From Ferruginibacter sp. (lineage in GTDB: Bacteria > Bacteroidota > Bacteroidia > Chitinophagales > Chitinophagaceae), in assembly GCA_014379625.1 (NCBI GenBank), contig JACMLJ010000065.1, forward strand, positions 124,001 to 188,000: a stretch of 64,000 nucleotides of DNA. The letters are read 5' to 3'. Below the pieces are notes generated by a model. It made no database searches. It saw nothing but the letters and a program-made list of their open reading frames with translations, and was not told the origin of the DNA. Shown piece after piece: positions 57,707 through 64,000 of this stretch (positions within the stretch are counted from its first letter, which is position 1; each line of letters starts with the position of its first letter). The position numbers were made by a program, and so were the translations under genes.

Positions 57707-60700
57707 CTAAAACATTCCCGGATAAACCTTATTCAATAAACCTTTATATCCCGGGATATCTTTATTTACTTTTAATAATTGAAGATTTTCATCGGAGATC
57801 AGGTAAAAAGAATACTTGCTTGCGGGTAACCACGAAACTTCATCGGGAGCGGCTTTTTTAAGCTTTAACAAAAAACGGTAAGCCGCCGCGGCATCTAAAA
57901 AAGGAGCAAATACTAATACCGCCCTGTCCTGATCAATACCATCTTTTATCAATGTAATAGGTTCCCCCCTGAAGTTTTCCTTGAGGTACCGGGTAAACGC
58001 ATTCTTTGATTCATTTACATAAGTGCCATCCACTTTATCCATGATCATTACCACATTATGCGGAACCTCCGTATTTAAAGTAAAAGGGCCATTTACAAAA
58101 ACGGTGGGGCCTTTTTTTACAGTATCCTTAACCGGCGGTACAATAACCGGCGGTTTAACTGTTTTTACCGTATCCTTCAATACCGGTTGTTCAATTAATT
58201 TCAAACTATCTTTTACCTGTAGCGCCACCGGCTTTATAACCAATTTACTGGTGTCAATAATATTATCCGGCGATTTGATAAGGTTTAAATCATCCCTAAC
58301 TAAAACCGATCTGTCATCGATCTTTACAATTTCATCATCCTTAGCCCTGGTTATTTCCAGTTTGGAAAGATAGTCTTCTATTTCAGCTCTTCTCTTCAAA
58401 ACATCAATCATCCGTTCTGCCCTGGGAGCAAGTTTTGCATTTGGGTATAAGCCGGCAATATTAGTTAGTACCGAAATGGCCGCGCTATCCGCATGTTGTT
58501 TAATATGGTATACCGCTTCAATATACAAAAGCTGGGGGCTCCAGTAATTATTGCCATAAATACTATCTGCTGTTTTCTTTTCGGCAAAAGCCCGGTCAAA
58601 ATTTCCTTCTATAAATAAGTTATAAATGGATTCATACCTTTTAGTGCCTTCCGGATTTTTTGCCTGGGGGTTAGCCGCTGCAGGATTGTTTAAAATTACC
58701 GCAGAACGACTGCCCGCAAAATTTTTACCGAGTAAGTTTTTGTAATAAGCGGCTTTATCAGCGAAACCTAATTTAGTGTAACAAAAATAAAGCCCCAGGT
58801 AAAGTTCGCCATTATACAATGAATCCGGATAGCGCGATAAAGACTGGTGGTAGGTTACGATCGCCTCACCATAATCTTCCAGTTCTTCCTGGAATAATTT
58901 TGCCAGCTCAAATAAATTTACGGCAATCAAAGCATGGCTGGTATTCATTTTTTCAGGTGTCAGCGGAATATTGGCCAGCAAGCCTTCATAGCTTAGATTT
59001 TCGGGCTGCACTATTTCGTTGGCATTTTTACCGGCGGATAATGCTGATAAATCTTTTTCTTTAATTGTGTTTCTTAGATTTGGATCCATGAGCTTGTCAA
59101 TATCACCCGGGGCGATATTATTCATCACACCCTGGCTTACTGTATTTCCACCCGCGGTTTCTGTGGCATTTTTTCTCCGCCAGTTATCCACGTTTTTACG
59201 GGAGCCCCATTTTCTTTTAAAATCCGTAAAACCTTTTCCCTTCAGGGAAGCATTATAAAAGTACCATTCACCTTTGCCGGCGCTGGCAAAAAGGTCAACC
59301 GGCTCGTCTTTCTTATTGTCAAACGACATCATGGTAGTTCCTGTATTGGTATCTTCTTCCTTTAACCCTTTCTCTTTGCGCAATCGCTTTACCATTTTTT
59401 TTAAAAGCGTTTCCCTTGCCGCCTGGGGCATCGCCGCAATGGCCTGCAAACTGTCTTCCCTTTCTATGATTATAATTTTTGCTACAATTTTCGCCAGCGC
59501 ATCTCTTCTTTCCTTTATGGAGACTAGCCTGTCCTGGAGTGTGCTGTCACCCGATTGCAGGCTATCGTACATAGCAAAAGCGGTTATATATTGCTTTCGG
59601 TTGTAAGCGATATCCGCAAGCTGCAAAAAAGCTTTGTTTTTATAGCTGGTATTTGTTTCGTTGTATTGTAAACTTTTATTGAAATAGCCTACTGCCGCAT
59701 TGCTGTCGGGCTTCTGCAATGCCAGTTCGCCCGCAGAATAAAAAAGAATATCCCGGTACAATTCAAACTTATCTTTTTTTGCCATACTTACCAGGTTGCC
59801 GATGCTATTGTTCAACTCTTCAGGATTTGAACCCTTCAGCATTTTGGCGTTATTCAGCCGGGCATGTATATCCATTAACGGATCCACAGTATGTGCAGAA
59901 ACTTTTTTATAAAAAGTGGAAGCCTTATCAAACCGGTTAGTGATTTCATATAACTGGGCCAGCAGGAATTCAGCCCTCGACAAGTCTTGTTTGGTATCCG
60001 CATTATCCAGGGCTTTTTCCAGGTAGTTGGCAGCGCTGTCAAAAATATTTTGTTTGTAAAACCAGTAAGCATTTAAATCGTCCAGGTCATTGCGAAGCCG
60101 GTCAGGCAATACAGGGTCGTGTTGCAAGGTGTTGATTAAACCGGCGGATTCGCTCATTTCATCCTGCTCAATTAAAGTGCGTGCCATCCAGATCAGTGCA
60201 TCATTCCTGCTGGGGGGCTGTGCAGTAAGTTTTTGCAGGATATTTTGTTTTTCTTTATTTGCAATGCTTAAAAAACTTTGACTGGAAGCGTCGCTGGTGC
60301 CCACAATCCTGTTGTCGTCTTCATTTTTTTTCCGGGGAAAAAGATTGTAATTTATAAACTGGAAAGTTGCTGCCGCCGAATCAAAATCCTTCCGGTAAAA
60401 AAACGCCTTGCCCATCAGCAGGTACATATTATCTATCCAGTCATTTCTGAGATCATGCAAAAGAATCCCGGCCGTGGCTTTAAAAATTACCGAGTCTAAT
60501 TCAGATTTTTGACCGGCTGTATTTTCTAACGTATATGGATAATAGCTAAGGAGCCTGGTGTAGTCATCTTTCTGGGATGCTTTAGCCCTTTCTATAACGC
60601 TGTTTATTTTATTTTTGGCATTGAAATAATAATTGTAATGTGTATAATTATTTTGAAAGAAATGTCTTACCACCGTAAATTTTTTATCCGCCATTTTTTC

Positions 60701-60850
60701 GGAACCTAATTTCCGGTTTTCAAATTTTTCCGGTTTTTTTTCCTTGCCCAACAGGTCAATCGTCCAGGTAGGAGCCTGGGCTACTGCACGGTTTAATAAC
60801 AGGCAGGTAACTGTTAACAGCATTGCCGGCAAAAGAATCCTTTTCAACAT
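57707..60850 (-). CDS. sprE: PorW/SprE-like tetratricopeptide protein of the type IX secretion system
   Basis: 1047 residues with an N-terminal signal (MLKRILLPAMLLTVTCLLLN). The N-terminal third is the SprE-type opening: HFFQNNYTHYNYYFNAKNKI, then WIDNMYLLMGKAFFYRKDFD, followed by TPR-like helices (SAAATFQFINYN, AQLYEITNRFDKASTFYKKV and others to ~residue 470, and again ~640-800). The tail (~960-1047) is a compact beta/alpha domain. SprE/PorW is required for T9SS and gliding in Flavobacterium and Porphyromonas. The lipobox is not canonical (TVTC). Placement by overall layout, not by any single motif. Confidence 0.75.
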   Translation of the reverse strand: MLKRILLPAMLLTVTCLLLNRAVAQAPTWTIDLLGKEKKPEKFENRKLGSEKMADKKFTVVRHFFQNNYTHYNYYFNAKNKINSVIERAKASQKDDYTRLLSYYPYTLENTAGQKSELDSVIFKATAGILLHDLRNDWIDNMYLLMGKAFFYRKDFDSAAATFQFINYNLFPRKKNEDDNRIVGTSDASSQSFLSIANKEKQNILQKLTAQPPSRNDALIWMARTLIEQDEMSESAGLINTLQHDPVLPDRLRNDLDDLNAYWFYKQNIFDSAANYLEKALDNADTKQDLSRAEFLLAQLYEITNRFDKASTFYKKVSAHTVDPLMDIHARLNNAKMLKGSNPEELNNSIGNLVSMAKKDKFELYRDILFYSAGELALQKPDSNAAVGYFNKSLQYNETNTSYKNKAFLQLADIAYNRKQYITAFAMYDSLQSGDSTLQDRLVSIKERRDALAKIVAKIIIIEREDSLQAIAAMPQAARETLLKKMVKRLRKEKGLKEEDTNTGTTMMSFDNKKDEPVDLFASAGKGEWYFYNASLKGKGFTDFKRKWGSRKNVDNWRRKNATETAGGNTVSQGVMNNIAPGDIDKLMDPNLRNTIKEKDLSALSAGKNANEIVQPENLSYEGLLANIPLTPEKMNTSHALIAVNLFELAKLFQEELEDYGEAIVTYHQSLSRYPDSLYNGELYLGLYFCYTKLGFADKAAYYKNLLGKNFAGSRSAVILNNPAAANPQAKNPEGTKRYESIYNLFIEGNFDRAFAEKKTADSIYGNNYWSPQLLYIEAVYHIKQHADSAAISVLTNIAGLYPNAKLAPRAERMIDVLKRRAEIEDYLSKLEITRAKDDEIVKIDDRSVLVRDDLNLIKSPDNIIDTSKLVIKPVALQVKDSLKLIEQPVLKDTVKTVKPPVIVPPVKDTVKKGPTVFVNGPFTLNTEVPHNVVMIMDKVDGTYVNESKNAFTRYLKENFRGEPITLIKDGIDQDRAVLVFAPFLDAAAAYRFLLKLKKAAPDEVSWLPASKYSFYLISDENLQLLKVNKDIPGYKGLLNKVYPGMF

Positions 60851-60954
60851 GAATATAAATTGATTAAAATAAAGCGGTTAAATATCGGATATTTTTGGGA
60901 ATTAGCAGGGATAATGCGGAAAGGTTGCTTATTTTTAACATCCAAAAAAGAACC

Positions 60955-61353
60955 ATGGGCAAATTAGATGCCAACAGCACACTAAAACGTTTACGAAATC
61001 GTTACCGTTTGGTGGTAATGAATGAAGACACTTATGAGGAAGTGGTTAAGTTCCGCTTAAGCCGTCTTAGTGTTTATATTGTGCTTAGCAGTATTTTTGT
61101 ATTACTCACCGTTTTAACAGTTGCTTTAATTGTATTTACCCCCATCAAATATTATCTGCCCGGCGTAGGTTATGGAGATGCCCGGCAGGTAAAAGAATTC
61201 CGGCAATTAAAAATACGCACCGATTCAATGGAAAATGCGCTTAAATACAAACAGCAGTATTTCGATGATATAAAAAAAGTATTACAGGGTAAACTGCCTG
61301 TTTTAGATACCAACAAGCTGGATTTACCCAAGGCGGATAATAGTAGTGAATAG
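60955..61353 (+). CDS. Single-pass membrane protein resembling the N-terminus of M23 peptidases, lacking the peptidase
   Basis: 132 residues from the ATG at 60955 (MGKLDANSTLKRLRNRYRLV); an upstream frame to 60895 is not supported. A cytoplasmic head (~1-40, VMNEDTYEEVVKFRLSRL) precedes one membrane helix (~41-63) and a periplasmic coiled coil (~75-115). This is the N-terminal module that precedes the LytM/M23 domain in Bacteroidota envelope peptidases adjacent to bactofilins, but the protein ends with no peptidase domain and no downstream remnant. It sits before the bactofilin gene across heptamer array N. Confidence 0.7.
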   Translation: MGKLDANSTLKRLRNRYRLVVMNEDTYEEVVKFRLSRLSVYIVLSSIFVLLTVLTVALIVFTPIKYYLPGVGYGDARQVKEFRQLKIRTDSMENALKYKQQYFDDIKKVLQGKLPVLDTNKLDLPKADNSSE

Positions 61354-61386
61354 GCAGGAGGTAGTAAGAAGATGGAGAATAATTGG

Positions 61387-61519
61387 CTGTTGAACGTTGA
61401 CCGTTAGACGTTGATTGTTGGCCGTTGACTGTTGACTGTTGGCCGTTGAACGTTGGCCGTTGACTGTTGACTGTTGGCCGTTGAACGTTGACCGTTGACC
61501 ATTCACCATTCACCATTCA
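61387..61519. repeat. Heptamer array N, with a switch of unit family
   Basis: Nineteen exact 7-bp units in a row. The first 16 belong to the NCGTTGR/CTGTTGR family (CTGTTGA, CCGTTGA, ACGTTGG and so on); the last three are CCATTCA. The 7-bp phase is unbroken across the change of unit at 61498/61499. It fills the gap before the bactofilin gene. Confidence 0.97.
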
Positions 61520-61573
61520 CCTCTATCATTCCAAATCTTTTTCAAACCTATATTTAAATCTAAAACTTTTCCT

Positions 61574-61981
61574 ATGTTTAATTCAAAATCAAAGTCATCA
61601 TCTTCGGGAGAGCTATCTACGGGGAATACTACAATAATTGGCGCCGGAACAGTTATTAATGGAGATATCGAGAGTGATGGCGATATCCGGATTGATGGCT
61701 CGTTAACCGGTAACCTCTTCGCTAAATCAAAAGTTTTTATTGGCCCCGAAGGGGTTGTTGAAGGTGATATGCACGGTCAGCAGGCAGATGTACTGGGTAA
61801 GGTAACCGGGCAATTGAGAATAAAGGAATTATTGCAATTATTGGGTAAATGCGATGTACAGGGTGATATTTTTGCCGGCAAATTACAGGTGGAACCTACT
61901 GCCACTTTTAATGGTTGTTGCCATACCGGCGCAAATGTGGTGGAATTAAAGAAAGAACTGGGGAATGTGGTGAACCAATAA
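61574..61981 (+). CDS. Bactofilin (polymer-forming cytoskeletal protein)
   Basis: 135 residues. The bactofilin (DUF583) beta-helix is visible as short repeated turns: GTVINGDIESDGDIRIDGSL, GNLFAKSKVFIGPEGVVEGD, GQLRIKELLQLLGKCDVQGD. Short disordered N- and C-termini. Bactofilins polymerise without nucleotide and scaffold cell-wall hydrolases; the upstream membrane protein is the likely partner. Confidence 0.93.
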   Translation: MFNSKSKSSSSGELSTGNTTIIGAGTVINGDIESDGDIRIDGSLTGNLFAKSKVFIGPEGVVEGDMHGQQADVLGKVTGQLRIKELLQLLGKCDVQGDIFAGKLQVEPTATFNGCCHTGANVVELKKELGNVVNQ

Positions 61982-62012
61982 TCTTTAAAATATCTTTTAT
62001 CTTTGCGGTTAC

Positions 62013-62408
62013 ATGCACCCACGAAAAAAAATAATTGTACCGCTCATCGCCCTTTTTGTTATTTTTAGCGGATCACTTACCGCATCTAAAAACTTACTTG
62101 CCAAATGGGGCATTGATTATAACGTTTTGATCATAGCAAATGCGTTATTCTTTATAATAAGCCTGATCGCCTTTTTTATGCAGCAAAAGGCGCTACACAA
62201 CACCAATCCCAATGTTTTTGTACGAAGTGTTATGGCGGGTATGCTGATAAAAATGTTTATATGCGTTACGGCCGTTATAACGTACAGGCTGGTTGCAGGA
62301 AATAACGTCAGCAAGCTGTCTGTATTTGCGGCTATGTTTTTATACCTCCTGTACCTTGGAGTAGAAGTAGCAGTAATTACCAAACTGAACAAACAACATA
62401 ATGCCTAA
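62013..62408 (+). CDS. Small membrane protein, AtpI-like
   Basis: 131 residues with four hydrophobic segments (~8-25, ~38-57, ~75-95, ~103-123). Its size and the bactofilin neighbour resemble the AtpI-type small protein found before the ATP synthase operon in Bacteroidota, but no atp genes follow here; instead a SprT-like gene overlaps its end by 8 bp. Tentative. Confidence 0.6.
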   Translation: MHPRKKIIVPLIALFVIFSGSLTASKNLLAKWGIDYNVLIIANALFFIISLIAFFMQQKALHNTNPNVFVRSVMAGMLIKMFICVTAVITYRLVAGNNVSKLSVFAAMFLYLLYLGVEVAVITKLNKQHNA

Positions 62409-63021
62409 GCAGGAAGCCCCCTTACAACAGCTAAAGCAATACCTGCCCGAAGGAAGTTTTGATGAAGTGTCGCATTACCTCCGGCATTATAATGTACAGC
62501 TTACCATTACCCGTGAACGAAAATCGGTACTGGGCGATTACCGGAATTCATTCGCAGATAAAAACCACCGGATCAGTGTGAACGGTAATCTGAATCCATA
62601 CTCGTTTTTGATCACATTACTGCATGAACTGGCACATCTTTTTACTTACGAACGCTTTGGGCACCGTGTGCAGGCGCATGGGCAGGAGTGGAAGAATGAA
62701 TATAGCAAGGTATTGGCGCAGTTTTTATTAAAGAAGATATTTCCCACTGATATTCAAAAAACTTTATTGAACACGCTTCAAAACCCCGCTGCAAGCAGTT
62801 GTGCCGATAGCTCATTGCTGCGGGTGCTGCATCAATATGACACAAAAAAAGAAGGGGTAAGTTTGATTGAAACACTGCCCGCCGGAACTGTATTTAAAAT
62901 TAAAGGCGGCAGGGAATTTAAAAAAGCCGAAAAAGTGCGCAAGCGGTTTAAATGCATGGAAGTAGCTACCGGTAAAATATACTTATTCAGCCCCGTATAT
63001 GAAGTATATGTAGGCATATAA
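62401..63021 (+). CDS. SprT-like zinc metalloprotease-fold protein
   Basis: 206 residues. The HExxH zinc motif is in ITLLHELAHLFTYERFGHR, with the third ligand region VQAHGQEWKNEYSKV, as in SprT/Spartan-like proteins. The N-terminus (LQQLKQYLPEGSFDEVSHYL) and the C-terminal beta domain (GTVFKIKGGREFKK, ATGKIYLFSPVYEV) are typical of the Bacteroidota form. Translation probably couples to the upstream gene through the 8-bp overlap. Substrate unknown. Confidence 0.87.
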   Translation: MPKQEAPLQQLKQYLPEGSFDEVSHYLRHYNVQLTITRERKSVLGDYRNSFADKNHRISVNGNLNPYSFLITLLHELAHLFTYERFGHRVQAHGQEWKNEYSKVLAQFLLKKIFPTDIQKTLLNTLQNPAASSCADSSLLRVLHQYDTKKEGVSLIETLPAGTVFKIKGGREFKKAEKVRKRFKCMEVATGKIYLFSPVYEVYVGI

Positions 63022-63096
63022 ACACCTGTGATGACAGGTAGCCCTAATTGCGTCCACCCATATTGTACATCACAGACTGCACAAACCTGCGGTTAT

Positions 63097-63582
63097 TCAT
63101 ATTGATTTCATCATCCATATATCGCAACCATTATGGCCACTATTTCCCATCGGTTTCTTTAAATAAGTAAAGCCAAATTTCTCATACATAGGTATGGCAA
63201 CAATTAATTCGGGCATGGTTTCCAGGTATATCTTTTTATAACCGGCTTTGTTTGCTGCGTTTATACATTCCTGTAATAGTAACTTTCCTAATCCCTTACC
63301 ACGAGCCGAAGGCGACAAGTACATTTTTACCAGTTCGCAGGTATCATTATCCAAACCCAGGGTATGATAGATGCCCGCCCCTCCCGCAATTTCATTATTT
63401 ATCAACGCTACATGATATATTCCCTCCCCTGTTTCAAATAATTCATACAAATGATCCGTACTATCGTCAAAATAAACCGTGCCGGGTTTATCGGCTTTAA
63501 ATTCTGTTAAAGCATTTCTTATAATATCCGCCAGTGCAGCATTATCGGCAGGCGCTATTAACCTGATGATGATATTTTTCAT
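63097..63582 (-). CDS. GNAT N-acetyltransferase
   Basis: 161 residues. Acetyl-CoA motif LSPSARGKGLGKLLLQECIN; preceding strands NEIAGGAGIYHTLGLDNDT and ELVKMYL; C-terminal IPMYEKFGFTYLKKPMGNSG. Substrate unknown. Its start overlaps the stop of a small upstream reading frame by ATGA. Confidence 0.87.
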   Translation of the reverse strand: MKNIIIRLIAPADNAALADIIRNALTEFKADKPGTVYFDDSTDHLYELFETGEGIYHVALINNEIAGGAGIYHTLGLDNDTCELVKMYLSPSARGKGLGKLLLQECINAANKAGYKKIYLETMPELIVAIPMYEKFGFTYLKKPMGNSGHNGCDIWMMKSI

Positions 63583-63812
63583 TTAAATTGTTGTTTTTTT
63601 GAACCCGTTATTAGCTTAACAACCCGTAAATTTTCTCCGGTATTAATTATAAGGATTTGCAACCTCTGCTTACTTTGCTTTTTCTCCCGTTTCAATATAA
63701 AACCTTGCTGCACTTTTATATACCCAGATAGCAGGTATTCTCCCTCGATGATAGTAACAATAGAAGATTCTGCTTTATATAATTCACTTTTTTGTACGAA
63801 AATTTTAAACAT
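63579..63812 (-). CDS. Small basic hypothetical protein
   Basis: 77 residues, not recognised. Predicted mainly beta N-terminal part (ESSIVTIIEGEYLLSGYIKV) and a Lys/Gln-rich middle. Support for reality is limited to the 4-bp overlap (ATGA) with the GNAT gene, which suggests coupling, and to the absence of a competing gene. Confidence 0.4.
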   Translation of the reverse strand: MFKIFVQKSELYKAESSIVTIIEGEYLLSGYIKVQQGFILKREKKQSKQRLQILIINTGENLRVVKLITGSKKQQFK

Positions 63813-63886
63813 TTTATTTATTGCCCTGTTAGTTTGAAAGATATTTTAAAAATCCTTATTTTCGGGAACTTAATTCAATAATTATT

Positions 63887-64000
63887 TTGGAAGTTATACA
63901 AAAATACAATGAAGATGAGCTGGTGATGATGCTTCAAAGGCAGGATCAGCAAGCATTTTCTTACCTCTATGATAATTATGCCCCTGCGCTGAACGGGGTG
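63887..64000 (+). CDS. ECF-type RNA polymerase sigma factor, N-terminal part (runs off the window)
   Basis: About 38 residues are in the window. LVMMLQRQDQQAFSYLYDNY followed by APALNGV is the start of a sigma-70 region 2 of the ECF group. A TTG at 63887 is the likely start (LEVIQKYNEDE); the first ATG is at 63926, within region 2, and too late. The rest lies beyond the window, so its anti-sigma partner cannot be seen. Confidence 0.75.
   Translation, partial: MEVIQKYNEDELVMMLQRQDQQAFSYLYDNYAPALNGV

Overview
The window is 64 kb of a Bacteroidota chromosome, most likely a member of the Chitinophagaceae or a close relative. The evidence is type IX secretion genes (a PorV/PorQ-family barrel, a PorU2-like C25 peptidase, a PorW/SprE-like TPR protein), a TonB-dependent receptor with a carboxypeptidase-like N-terminal domain, promoters of the Bacteroidota type (TAnnTTTG at -7), few Shine-Dalgarno sites, moderate-to-low GC, and the C5 heme pathway. 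No tRNA, rRNA or CRISPR array was seen.

Region 1 (1-13.4 kb, minus strand) is assimilatory sulfate reduction and cysteine synthesis. In transcription order it holds cysH (APS reductase), cysD, cysN, cysE, cysK, cobA (SUMT), cysJ, cysI, then a fused siroheme synthase/TSUP transporter and the start of a TonB-dependent receptor. Sulfate is activated to APS, reduced to sulfite and sulfide, and joined to O-acetylserine. The siroheme needed by CysI is made by cobA plus the Met8-like domain. A 19-bp inverted repeat, GTCyACTAA-n-TTAGTrGAC, lies upstream of three transcription units here and again upstream of metY at 34.3 kb. It looks like the operator of a sulfur regulon.

Region 2 (13.4-23.3 kb) holds every enzyme from glutamyl-tRNA to protoheme: hemJ and hemH on the minus strand, and divergently hemA-hemC-hemD, hemE, hemF, hemB and hemL. 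It shares uroporphyrinogen III with the siroheme branch of region 1.

Region 3 (23.3-34.1 kb) is mixed: guanine deaminase, a YycJ-like MBL protein, then a three-gene unit of an ABM-fold protein, a free-standing B12-binding protein with the CarH-type W-x9-EH motif, and a cytoplasmic histidine kinase (a candidate light-sensing pair). DinB-like, AHSA1-like, two beta-lactamase-fold hydrolases, GNAT and an FAD oxidoreductase follow.

Region 4 (34.5-45 kb): metY and metX (homocysteine synthesis), a 1202-residue metallophosphoesterase/kinase-like/outer-membrane-barrel chimera, an HD domain fused to a Pycsar-type effector membrane module, and a sialate O-acetylesterase.

Region 5 (45-48.6 kb) is a decayed island: a small lipoprotein, remnants of a VOC protein and of an IS4-type transposase, a DUF1801/HhH fusion and a small membrane protein.

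Region 6 (48.6-64 kb): the PorV-like/PorU2-like pair, PBP1A, PorW/SprE-like, a membrane stub plus bactofilin, an AtpI-like membrane protein, a SprT-like protease, GNAT, and the start of an ECF sigma factor.

A striking genome-scale feature is a set of at least a dozen short arrays with an exact 7-bp period but very different unit sequences. They sit in intergenic gaps, often touching start or stop codons, and one lies inside hemC.
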